The position numbers and the translations under genes were made by a program. This document shows positions 8,762 to 16,374 of a stretch of 62,248 nt of DNA, in pieces. How positions within the stretch are numbered: the stretch's first letter is position 1; every line of letters begins with the position of its first letter. Source of the stretch: JAXLYX01 sp046351215. GTDB lineage: Bacteria; Myxococcota_A; Polyangia; Polyangiales; Houyiibacteriaceae. The DNA lies in the NCBI GenBank assembly GCA_046351215.1, contig JAXLYX010000025.1, positions 1-62,248 on the forward strand, given 5' to 3'. The notes beneath the pieces were generated by a model. It saw only the letters and a program-made list of their open reading frames with translations. It did no database searches and was not told the DNA's origin.

Positions 8762-10360
8762 TCAGCCGTTCGCCGCGTCGAGCTTCCGCCCGAGCCCGCG
8801 CGCGAGGTTCCGGTAGAGCACGACGGCGACGTCGGGACGCTGACGCGTGAGCGCGTGGAGGGCCTCTTCCGTGAGCATCGCGACCGTGAGATCGCGGGCC
8901 GCCTTGGCCGTCGAGCCGTGGTCGCCGCCCTCGAGCAGACCGCGCTCGCCGAGCACGTCGCCCGCGAGGACGCGGCCGATCACGCGATCCTGTCGCTCGA
9001 CGTCGACGACGCCGTCGAGGATCACGAAGAGGGCCTTCGCCGCGTCTCCCGAGGAGAAGAGGGCCTCGCCGCCGCGGTAGCGCTCGAGGGTCATCTCGGA
9101 AGCGAGCCGCTGCGCCTGCTCGCGCGAGAGGCCCTCGAAGAGCGGGAGCCGCTCGATCGCCTCCGCCACCTGCGGGAGCACGTGCTCGCGTCGGAGCGCC
9201 TGCTCGACGAGCCCGAGGAAGGGTCGCACGGGCTCGACGACGTCGAGGCCGGAGAGGTCGGGCTCGGCGAAGAGCTTCACCATGCGCACGACGTCGAGGC
9301 GCTCGACGTTCTCGAAGACCATCGCGGGCACGTAGGCGGCCGCGACGAAGCCGAGCTCGACGAGCGTGCGCTGGAGCGAGGGCGCGTAGGCGCTGACGTC
9401 GATCTCGAGGTAGACGACGCCCTGCTCGTGCGCGCGCGTCACCACCTGCTCGAGCAGGAAGCGGATCGCGGCGTCCGAGTCGGCGATCAGCTCGAAGACG
9501 CGGGCGTTCTTCTCGACCGGATCGAAGATCCAGCCGACGGCGCCGGCGACGGCGCCGCCCTGGACCTCGGGGAGGCGGGCGACGACGTAGTTCGCCTTCT
9601 TCGCCGCGAGCTTGAAGAGACCGTAGTGGAGGCGCACGGGCCCGAACACCTCGCGCCGGTGCACGCGCCCGCGCTCGATGCGGAGCACCATCGGCATGCC
9701 CTCGGAGGTCATCTCGTCGGCGACGAGGAGCGCGCCCGCGGGGTAGGGAGGGCTCTCCTCGTCGACGATCGTGTCCGGCGCGAGGCCGACCGAGCGGAGC
9801 GCGGCCTGGGCGAGGCGGTGGATCTCGGGGACGACGCGCGGATGGTTGCGCCTCAAATCGAGTGCCGGCCCGAAGAGGCGCACGAAGAGGGCCACGCTCT
9901 CGCGCCGCTCGAGGACGTGCTTCTGCGGCAGCACCCCGACCGGCGCGAAGCCCGCGGCGAGCGAGATCCGCTGCGAGTGGTGGTGCAACGTGCGGTTCTC
10001 GACGAGACCGACGTGGAGCCGGTCCCTCACGGCGTCGACGCGTGCATCCATCAGCATCTTGCCGATGCCGCGCGAGCGGGCCGCGCTCGAGACCGCGAGA
10101 CGACCGAATTCGCCGGTGAGATCGGAGTGCGCGCCCACGTCGACGACCACCGAGGCGGTGCCGAGGAGGACGCCCGTGGCGACGTCCTCGGCGACGAGGA
10201 CGACGAGGTCGTCGCTGAGGATCGAGCGGAGCAACCAGGACTGGTCGAAGAAGCTCCGGTACGGATAGGAGTCGCCGTAGGTCTCGCGGAAGAGCGTGCG
10301 GACGCCCTCGACGTCGTTCTCCGTCGCGCGCCGGATGCGCACTCCGTCCTTCTCGATCAT
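8762..10360 (-). CDS. GNAT acetyltransferase fused to a cyclic-nucleotide-binding domain
   Basis: A 532-residue fusion. Residues 1-165 form a GNAT domain with the acetyl-CoA pyrophosphate loop SAARSRGIGKML. Residues 190-390 look like a second, degenerate GNAT-like half (VFELIADSDAAIRFLLEQV). Residues 402-532 form a cNMP-binding domain with the start GGEALFSSGDAAKALFVILDG. In the phosphate-binding cassette (GERGLLEGGDHGSTAKA) the Arg that normally contacts the cyclic phosphate is His, so ligand binding may be changed or lost. The known mycobacterial cAMP-dependent lysine acetyltransferases have the opposite order (cNMP domain first). Its ATG overlaps the stop of the M20 hydrolase gene (ATGA), so translation is probably coupled. 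Confidence 0.88.
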   Translation of the reverse strand: MIEKDGVRIRRATENDVEGVRTLFRETYGDSYPYRSFFDQSWLLRSILSDDLVVLVAEDVATGVLLGTASVVVDVGAHSDLTGEFGRLAVSSAARSRGIGKMLMDARVDAVRDRLHVGLVENRTLHHHSQRISLAAGFAPVGVLPQKHVLERRESVALFVRLFGPALDLRRNHPRVVPEIHRLAQAALRSVGLAPDTIVDEESPPYPAGALLVADEMTSEGMPMVLRIERGRVHRREVFGPVRLHYGLFKLAAKKANYVVARLPEVQGGAVAGAVGWIFDPVEKNARVFELIADSDAAIRFLLEQVVTRAHEQGVVYLEIDVSAYAPSLQRTLVELGFVAAAYVPAMVFENVERLDVVRMVKLFAEPDLSGLDVVEPVRPFLGLVEQALRREHVLPQVAEAIERLPLFEGLSREQAQRLASEMTLERYRGGEALFSSGDAAKALFVILDGVVDVERQDRVIGRVLAGDVLGERGLLEGGDHGSTAKAARDLTVAMLTEEALHALTRQRPDVAVVLYRNLARGLGRKLDAANG

Positions 10361-11538
10361 CGCGCCTCCGGAGACGCGAGCAGGCGCTCCGCGGCGACAC
10401 GCGCGACGCGGTCGAAGAAGGCGGCTCCGGCGCCGAGCGCGAGCTCGTCGAAGTCGAAGCGGCTCGAATGCGCGGGAAAGCCCTCGCGGCCGCGCACCTG
10501 CCCGCCGAAGCGCACGTAGGCGCCGGGCACGTGCTCGAGGTAGTGGGCGAAGTCCTCGCCGCCCATGTTCACGCTGCGCATCGGGACCACGCGCTCGGCC
10601 CCGCACGCGAGCGTCGCCGCCTCGCGAGCGAGCGCGGCCATCTCGGCCGTGTTCACGAGCGGCGGCGTGCCCTCGACGACCTCGACCTCGACGTTCGCGC
10701 CGTGCAGCTGGCCGATCGCCGCGCCGATGCGGCGGATCGACTGGATCAGGTGCTCGCGCACGCCCTTGTGCTGCGAGCGGATCGTGCCCGCGAGCTCGGC
10801 GCGGCCCGCGATCACGTTCGGCGCCGAGCCGGCGTGGAAGCTGCCGACCGTCACGACGGAGGGATGCGCCGGATCGATCTCGCGCGAGACGATCGTCTGC
10901 AGGGCCGTGACGAGGAGGCTGCCCACGACGACGGCGTCGAGCGCCTCGTGCGGACGCGCGCCGTGGCCCTGCTGGCCGCGGATGTCGATCGTGAAGGTGT
11001 CGGTGGACGCGTTGACCGCGCCCTCCGTGATCGCGATCACGCCCGGCTCGTAGTGGCGGTCGACGTGGCCGCCGAAGATCAGCGCGACGCCCTCGAGCGC
11101 CCCCTCGCGGATCAGGGCCTTCGCCCCTTCGGCCCGCTCCTCGGCCGGCTGGAAGAGCAGGCGCACGGGCAGCGGCGGCGGATCGTCGCGCAGGAGCTCG
11201 GCGGCGCCGACGAGCATGCTCGTATGCCCGTCGTGGGCGCAGGCGTGCATCACGCCCTTGCGCTCGGACGCGAAGGGGAGGTCGGTCTCCTCGTGGATCG
11301 GGAGCGCGTCCGTGTCGGCGCGCAGGGCGACGATCGGCCCCGGCCTCCTTCCCGGGAGCTCGGCGACGATCCCCGTGCGCGCCACCTGCCGATAGGCGAT
11401 CCCGAGCGCGTCGAGCTCCTTCGCGATGCGCGTCGCCGTGCGCTCCTCTTCCCAGCTCAGCTCGGGATGCCGGTGAAGGTCGCGACGGATCGCCACCATC
11501 CGGTCGAAGACCGCGCTCGGTACGAAGCTCTCGTTCAT
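10357..11538 (-). CDS. M20-family amidohydrolase (hippurate/IAA-amino-acid hydrolase type)
   Basis: A 393-residue zinc amidohydrolase of the M20D group that should cleave N-acyl amino acids in the cytosol. Visible features are RRDLHRHPELSWEE at the N-terminus, ALRADTDALPI, the metal-binding HACAHDGHT, the catalytic PAEE, FGGHV, and the dimerisation/lid domain from about residue 180 with GQQGHGARPHEALD. Near the C-terminus, MGGEDFAHYL and a further His in FPAHSSRFD complete the metal site. It is the first gene of a two-gene operon with the GNAT-cNMP fusion, joined by a 4-nt overlap. Exact substrate unknown. Confidence 0.93.
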   Translation of the reverse strand: MNESFVPSAVFDRMVAIRRDLHRHPELSWEEERTATRIAKELDALGIAYRQVARTGIVAELPGRRPGPIVALRADTDALPIHEETDLPFASERKGVMHACAHDGHTSMLVGAAELLRDDPPPLPVRLLFQPAEERAEGAKALIREGALEGVALIFGGHVDRHYEPGVIAITEGAVNASTDTFTIDIRGQQGHGARPHEALDAVVVGSLLVTALQTIVSREIDPAHPSVVTVGSFHAGSAPNVIAGRAELAGTIRSQHKGVREHLIQSIRRIGAAIGQLHGANVEVEVVEGTPPLVNTAEMAALAREAATLACGAERVVPMRSVNMGGEDFAHYLEHVPGAYVRFGGQVRGREGFPAHSSRFDFDELALGAGAAFFDRVARVAAERLLASPEAR

Positions 11539-11717
11539 CGTCGTCTCCAGTCGCTCAGATACGCGCTCGGGGACTGGGACGGAAGGCTCGGCCGCCGTGC
11601 CCTCGGGGAGGGCCCAGCATCCACCGAACGATCGCTACATCGCAATTCTCGGCCCATCCGTCGACGCGTCGCCGCAACCCTCGATCCCGTATGGGTTTCT
11701 GCTAGCAGTCCCTCCCG

Positions 11718-11737
11718 GAGTGAAACACGTTTCACTC
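11718..11737. promoter_or_regulatory. PsrA/FadR-type palindrome before acyl-CoA dehydrogenase
   Basis: The sequence GAGTGAAACACGTTTCACTC is a perfect 9-bp inverted repeat with a 2-bp spacer, ending 35 bp before the acyl-CoA dehydrogenase ATG. Its core GAAAC-N2-GTTTC matches the published PsrA-type operator form (GAAAC-N2-4-GTTTC). PsrA is a TetR regulator that responds to long-chain acyl groups. The regulator gene is not in the window, so the assignment is by motif only. Confidence 0.55.
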
Positions 11738-11772
11738 GCCCGGTGGGCCGCGAGGCCGAGGAGAACGCGACG

Positions 11773-12933
11773 ATGGACTTCACGTTGAGCGAAGAGACCG
11801 AGCTGCTCCGCGATTCGTACCGCAAGTGGGTGGACAACGAGCTCATCCCGCTCGAGGAGAAGCACAAGATCACGCAGGACACGCCGCTCCCCCAGGACGT
11901 GGCGAAGTACGTCCGCAAGAAGTCCTCCGAGCTCGGTTTCTACAACCACCACATGCCGGCCGAGGTCGGCGGTGGCGGCCTCTCGATGGTGGACTCCGTG
12001 ATCCTCCGCGAGGAATGCGGGAAGACGGGCTCCGTGCTCGCGTCGATCGCGCTCGCGGGTCCCGACGGCCCCTCGCCGATGCACCTCACCTTCAACGCCG
12101 ACCAGCGCGCGAAGTATCTCGCGCCCGTGATGGCCGGCGACGAGAGCTGCTGCTTCATGCTCACCGAGCCCGGCGCCGGCTCGGACGCGCAGGCGATCGA
12201 GACGCGTGCGGTGAAGAAGGGCGACAAGTGGGTGATCAACGGCACCAAGCACTTCATCACCAACGGCCGTCACGCCGATTGGGGTGTCGTCTTCGCCGTC
12301 ACCGACGCCGAGAAGCGCGCGCGCGGCGGCATCTCCGCGTTCATCGTGAAGCGCGGCCAGTTCCAGCTCGGCTCGCCGAACATCGGCATGGCCGGCTTCG
12401 AGGGCCTCTCGGAGATCGTCTTCGAGGACGTCGAGGTCCCCGAGTCGCAGCTCGTCGGCAAGGAAGGCTGGGGCTTCGCGCAGGCCATGGGCTTCCTCGG
12501 CGTCGGCCGTCTCTGGATCGCGGCGACCGCGGTCGGCGTCGCGCAGTTCCTCCTCGAGCTCGGCCTCGAGCAGGCGCGTCAGCGCAAGAGCTTCGGCAAG
12601 CCGATCGGCAGCTACCAGGGCGTCCAGTGGATGCTCGCGGACAGCGCGACGGAGATCTACGCGGCGCGGCAGATGGTCTACCACTGCGCCTGGCTCGTCG
12701 ATCAGAAGCGCGACGCGACCAAGGAAATGAGCATGTGCAAGGTGTACGCGACCGAGATGGTCAATCGCGTCTGCGATCGCGTGCTCCAGATCCACGGCGG
12801 CATGGGCTGGATGAAGGAGTCGAAGACCGAGGCCTTCTACCGCTCGCTCCGCGTGCTCCGCATCGTCGAGGGCACGAGCGAGATCCAGCGGATGATGATC
12901 GCGCGCTCGCTCCTCGGCGGCGACGCGCGCTGA
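11773..12933 (+). CDS. Acyl-CoA dehydrogenase
   Basis: A 386-residue FAD flavoenzyme for the first step of fatty-acid beta-oxidation or of an analogous acyl-CoA desaturation. The all-alpha N-terminal domain is followed by the FAD/substrate motif CFMLTEPGAGSDAQ and the beta domain containing WVINGTKHFITN. The C-terminal helical domain has RQRKSFGKPIGSYQGVQWMLAD, QIHGGMGWMKE, and the catalytic Glu at about residue 366 in VEGTSEIQRMMIARSLL. Length is standard for a short/medium-chain type. The TetR-like palindrome upstream suggests control by fatty acyl-CoA. No ETF genes are nearby. Confidence 0.95.
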   Translation: MDFTLSEETELLRDSYRKWVDNELIPLEEKHKITQDTPLPQDVAKYVRKKSSELGFYNHHMPAEVGGGGLSMVDSVILREECGKTGSVLASIALAGPDGPSPMHLTFNADQRAKYLAPVMAGDESCCFMLTEPGAGSDAQAIETRAVKKGDKWVINGTKHFITNGRHADWGVVFAVTDAEKRARGGISAFIVKRGQFQLGSPNIGMAGFEGLSEIVFEDVEVPESQLVGKEGWGFAQAMGFLGVGRLWIAATAVGVAQFLLELGLEQARQRKSFGKPIGSYQGVQWMLADSATEIYAARQMVYHCAWLVDQKRDATKEMSMCKVYATEMVNRVCDRVLQIHGGMGWMKESKTEAFYRSLRVLRIVEGTSEIQRMMIARSLLGGDAR

Positions 12934-12965
12934 GCTCGGGACGACTCTGGTTCCGCAGCCCTCGG

Positions 12966-13181
12966 GGCACCCCGGGTTGAAACCCGGGGCAGCGAATCGG
13001 GTCTTCGTTCTCGGCAAGTCCGGCCCTCGTCGGGCCGGACTGCGTCCTCGATTCGTCGTTGTCGGCGCGGCCTCGGCGTTCGGCTCGGAGGCCCGGCTAC
13101 CCAGTCCGGCCCGGACGGGGCCGGACTTGCCGAGCAGCACCACCGGAATTGCTGCCCCGGACTTTCAGTCCGGGGTGCGCC
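12966..13181. repeat. Inverted pair of composite palindromic repeats
   Basis: Two copies of an approximately 77-80 bp unit lie head to head in the 396-bp gap between the acyl-CoA dehydrogenase and a hypothetical gene. Each unit holds two hairpins in the same internal order. Left copy (12966-13042): 9-bp stem 12970-12978/12981-12989 and 9-bp stem 13018-13026/13032-13040. Right copy (13102-13181, inverted): stem 13104-13112/13118-13126 and stem 13155-13163/13167-13175. The shared linker TCGGCAAGTCCGGCC confirms common ancestry. Stem pairs co-vary between copies (ACCCGGG versus AGTCCGGG), so the fold rather than the exact bases is kept. No gene is seen in this gap. Confidence 0.78.
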
Positions 13182-13295
13182 GTCTTCCGGTCCGAGGTGC
13201 CGAGGGGAGGACTGGCCTTTTCGGCAAATTCGGCATTCCGTCCCCGAGTCGGGATCGTCGGGCCTCTTTTCCGAACGCAAGTTTTCTACAAGGCC

Positions 13296-13323
13296 TTGCC
13301 CCACTCGGCCCCGGGGGTATACT
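13296..13323 (+). promoter_or_regulatory. Sigma-70-like promoter, leaderless
   Basis: TTGCCC (13296-13301) and TATACT (13318-13323) are 16 bp apart. The ATG of the next gene begins 6 nt after the -10 hexamer, where transcription itself should start. There is no Shine-Dalgarno sequence before the gene, which supports a leaderless mRNA. Confidence 0.55.
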
Positions 13324-13329
13324 GAACGC

Positions 13330-13773
13330 ATGTCACGGATCGCGGTGATTCGTCATGTCCCGGAGGACGAGCGTGTGGCGTGCATCCTGCCCGGCCACAT
13401 CCGGTCGCTCGGCCGTCGCGGCATGGCGAATCCCGCGTCGGACGCCGAGCTGGTGCAAGGCCTCGGTACGATCGGCGGTCGTATCGAGGTCGATGCACGC
13501 TTCCCGGGCGCCTATTTCGTGAAGCCCGAGCCGAGGGCCGCGCTCTACGGGGGCCTCCAGGCCTGGGCGCGGGTGGTCGAGGGCTACCTGCGCGGCCGCG
13601 GTTACTTCCCGTCGATCGCGGTCGGCGCGGATCGTCCCACCACCTTCGAGGCGGCGCGCACGGGTCGCGGCGTCATCGTGCTCGATACCCCGACCCCGCC
13701 GAGGCCGACGCAGGGCCGTGCCCAGACCTTCCTGCCGGGCATGAAGCCGCATCGTCGCCGTCGCGCGGCGTGA
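13330..13773 (+). CDS. Hypothetical protein, basic C-terminus
   Basis: A 147-residue soluble protein that I do not recognise. The body (about 1-110) mixes alpha and beta with a GGLQAWARVVEGYLRGRGYFPS helix in the middle. The C-terminus is proline-rich and then very basic (MKPHRRRRAA), which could bind nucleic acid or be an unstructured tail. No signal peptide, membrane segment or catalytic motif is visible. Codon use matches its neighbours. It has its own well-formed promoter with the -10 box 6 nt before the ATG. It is followed after 24 bp by the chromate transporter gene, so it might be co-transcribed with it. Confidence 0.72.
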   Translation: MSRIAVIRHVPEDERVACILPGHIRSLGRRGMANPASDAELVQGLGTIGGRIEVDARFPGAYFVKPEPRAALYGGLQAWARVVEGYLRGRGYFPSIAVGADRPTTFEAARTGRGVIVLDTPTPPRPTQGRAQTFLPGMKPHRRRRAA

Positions 13774-13797
13774 TTCCGTCGTACGTTCCGCCGACCC

Positions 13798-15213
13798 ATG
13801 GCGGAACCCTCGACCTCCGAGCCGATCCCAGCGAGCGCGCCGGCGCCGACCTCCCTCTCGTTCGGAGAGGCCTTCGCGGTCTTCACGCGCATCGGCTTCC
13901 TCTCGTTCGGAGGCCCGGCCGGACAGATCGCGCTGATGCACAAGGAGCTCGTCGAGAAGCGGAAGTGGATCGACGAGGGGCGGTTCCTCCACGCGCTGAA
14001 CTACTGCATGTTGCTGCCGGGTCCCGAGGCCCAGCAGCTCGCGACGTACATCGGCTGGCTGCTCCATCGGACGCGCGGCGGCCTCGCGGCCGGCATGATG
14101 TTCGTGCTCCCGGGCGCGCTCGGCATCTGGGCGCTCTCGGCGATCTACGCCGCCTATCACGCCGTGCCGCTCGTCACGGCCCTCTTCTTCGGCCTGAAGA
14201 GCGCGGTGCTCGCGGTCGTCCTCGAGGCCATCCAGCGCATCGGCAAGCGGGCGCTGAAGAACGGGCTGATGAAGGCCGTGGCCCTCGTCGCCTTCGTCGC
14301 GATCGCGCTCTTCGGCGTGCCCTTCCCGGCGATCGTCGCGGGCGCGGCCCTCTTCGGCCTCGTCGGGCAGAGGTTCCGGCCCGACCTCTTCCCGGTCCCG
14401 ACCGAGCCGAAGCTCGGCGGAGAGCACGCCACGCTCGTCGACGCGCTCGAGGCCCGCGGCGAGCTCGCGCACACCGCGCCCTCGGGAAGGCGGGCCGCGC
14501 TCGTCCTCGCCGTCTGCCTCGTGCTCTGGTTCGGTCCGATCGCACTCCTCGCGAACGCCTTCGGGCCCTCGAGCGTCTTCGTCACCGAGGCCGTCTTCTT
14601 CAGCAAGGCCGCGGTCGTCACCTTCGGCGGCGCCTACTCCGTGCTCGCGTACGTGGCGCAGCGGGCCGTGGAGTCCTTCGGCTGGCTCCGGCCGGGCGAG
14701 ATGCTCGATGGCCTCGGGCTCGCGGAGACCACGCCGGGCCCGCTCATCCTCGTCCTGGAATTCGTCGGCTACCTCGGCGCCTACAGGGCACCGGGCAGCC
14801 TGCCTCCGGCCGCGGCGGGCGCGCTCGGCGCCCTGATCACGGTCTGGGTGACCTTCCTGCCGAGCTTCCTCTGGATCTTCCTCGGCGGCCCCTGGGTCGA
14901 AGCCGTGCGAGGCGAGAAGCGCCTGCACGCGGCCCTCTCGTCGATCACGTCGAGCGTCGTCGGCGTCGTCCTGAACCTCTCGGTCTTCTTCGCGATCCAC
15001 GTGCTCTGGAAGGAGCTCCTCCCCCACCGCTGGGGCCCGATCTCACTCGAGCTGCCGCAGGACGTCCTCGCGATCGACCTCGCCGCGCTCGCGATCGCGG
15101 CAGCCGCGACCTATGCGACCTTCCGCACGAAGCTCGGCATGGCGAAGACGCTGGCCGCGAGCGCCGCCCTCGGGCTCGCCTGGTTCGCGGTCACGGGGAG
15201 GCTCGGGAGCTGA
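13798..15213 (+). CDS. chrA: Chromate transporter, long-chain two-domain type
   Basis: A 471-residue inner-membrane protein of the CHR family, which exports chromate by proton motive force. It has two homologous halves. The N-terminal half shows the family signature GFLSFGGPAGQIALMHKELV and LPGPEAQQLATYIGW. The C-terminal half repeats the pattern as SKAAVVTFGGAYSVLAYVAQ and GLAETTPGPLILVLEFVGYLG. About ten hydrophobic segments are spread over both halves, with a cytosolic linker around residues 190-230. The N-terminal 20 residues are Pro/Ala/Ser-rich and probably disordered. No ChrB regulator is nearby. Other anion substrates cannot be excluded. Confidence 0.93.
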   Translation: MAEPSTSEPIPASAPAPTSLSFGEAFAVFTRIGFLSFGGPAGQIALMHKELVEKRKWIDEGRFLHALNYCMLLPGPEAQQLATYIGWLLHRTRGGLAAGMMFVLPGALGIWALSAIYAAYHAVPLVTALFFGLKSAVLAVVLEAIQRIGKRALKNGLMKAVALVAFVAIALFGVPFPAIVAGAALFGLVGQRFRPDLFPVPTEPKLGGEHATLVDALEARGELAHTAPSGRRAALVLAVCLVLWFGPIALLANAFGPSSVFVTEAVFFSKAAVVTFGGAYSVLAYVAQRAVESFGWLRPGEMLDGLGLAETTPGPLILVLEFVGYLGAYRAPGSLPPAAAGALGALITVWVTFLPSFLWIFLGGPWVEAVRGEKRLHAALSSITSSVVGVVLNLSVFFAIHVLWKELLPHRWGPISLELPQDVLAIDLAALAIAAAATYATFRTKLGMAKTLAASAALGLAWFAVTGRLGS

Positions 15214-15265
15214 GCGACGAGCCAGTGGCCTTCCTCGCAGCGCCCATCGCTGCGAGGATCGGCCC

Positions 15266-16231
15266 ATGCGCTTCCTCGCGAGCTTCCTCGGCGGCCTCCC
15301 GTTCGGCCTCCTCTCGGTGGGCGTGCTCCTCTACGCGCTCTTGCTCCCCGAGGGTCGGCACGTCACGGCCCCCGACGACGTGGAGCTCCTGCGTCCGGGG
15401 GCGCGGGCGTGGTCGACGATCGAGGCGCCGGCGCCGGGCGAGTGCACGGGTCTCTTCACGCTCGCGTCCGGCGAGGTCGCGATCACGGACGCGCACGGTG
15501 CGAGCTCGGTGCTCGACCTGGGCTCGAGGCGCTGGCGCTCGTCGTCGCTCGTGCAGCCGCGCCCGCCCTTCGCCCCTTCCGGGCTCGACGGGAAGTGGTT
15601 CGCCTTCTCCGCCGATCGTCAGTTCGTGCTGCGGAACGGAGCGTGCCGCCTCGAGCTCGCACCCGAGGGAGACCCGACGCCGGAGCTCTCTCCGTGTCCG
15701 GCTCGCGCCATCGAGGTCGAGGGTGCGGCGCGCCTCTCGGACGGCTCCACGCTCGTCGTGCGCTACGACGCGAGCGCGAATCGGCATCGCGGACAGGTCT
15801 TGCCCGCGGGCGCGACCACGTGGCGCGACCTCGGCCTGCTCGACGTGCCGACGACCGCCGGCGAGCTGCATCCGGGCCCCGGCGGCCGCGCGATCTTCGT
15901 CTCGGGAAGCGGTCGCATCGCGCTCTACGACGGCGGCGCGTTCCGCACGCTGCCGGAGCACTCGCCGAGGCGCTACGCGCAGAACGCGACGATCGCGGGG
16001 GACGGAACCGTCGTCGTCTGCGGAGGCCAGAAGGACGTCGCGGTGGAGAACCGGCTGCTCGCGTTCGGGCTGCCGTTCGCGCTCTTCGTCGTCGGTCTCG
16101 TCCTCGCCTTCGTCGCGGTCCGACGCTTCCACGCGAGCCTCCCCGGGATCGTCGTCGGATGGCTCGCGGGCGCCTTCCTCGCGTGCGCCGGCATCGTGAC
16201 GGTCTTCTTCATGGCCGGCGGAGGCCCTTGA
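15266..16231 (+). CDS. Membrane-anchored beta-rich protein, unknown function
   Basis: A 321-residue protein with one N-terminal transmembrane segment (about 5-28) and two C-terminal segments (about 265-318, GLPFALFVVGLVLAFVAV and AGAFLACAGIVTVFFM). The region between them is predicted extracytoplasmic and beta-rich, with repeated GxxxF/W strands (SGLDGKWFAFSADRQFVLRNG; PGGRAIFVSGSGRIALYDGG). This resembles a beta-propeller or Kelch-like fold with few blades. No catalytic residues are apparent. The gene stands alone between the chromate transporter and the OleC-like ligase. Confidence 0.72.
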   Translation: MRFLASFLGGLPFGLLSVGVLLYALLLPEGRHVTAPDDVELLRPGARAWSTIEAPAPGECTGLFTLASGEVAITDAHGASSVLDLGSRRWRSSSLVQPRPPFAPSGLDGKWFAFSADRQFVLRNGACRLELAPEGDPTPELSPCPARAIEVEGAARLSDGSTLVVRYDASANRHRGQVLPAGATTWRDLGLLDVPTTAGELHPGPGGRAIFVSGSGRIALYDGGAFRTLPEHSPRRYAQNATIAGDGTVVVCGGQKDVAVENRLLAFGLPFALFVVGLVLAFVAVRRFHASLPGIVVGWLAGAFLACAGIVTVFFMAGGGP

Positions 16232-16374
16232 GCGGCGCGCCGTGGCCGCGCGGGCACACGCTGACCGGATCGGGACACGATTTGTCGCTCTCGGTCCATG
16301 GTGGGGGCCCATGGAGGTCGGCATCGTGTGGAACCGGATCCATTCGTCCGCGCGCGTGCGGGGGAGGAGCGAGG

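Noticed and set aside
12934..13329. Several overlapping frames on both strands in the gap after the acyl-CoA dehydrogenase
   Set aside because: They read through the palindromic repeats, lack family motifs and RBSs, and differ in codon use from neighbours.
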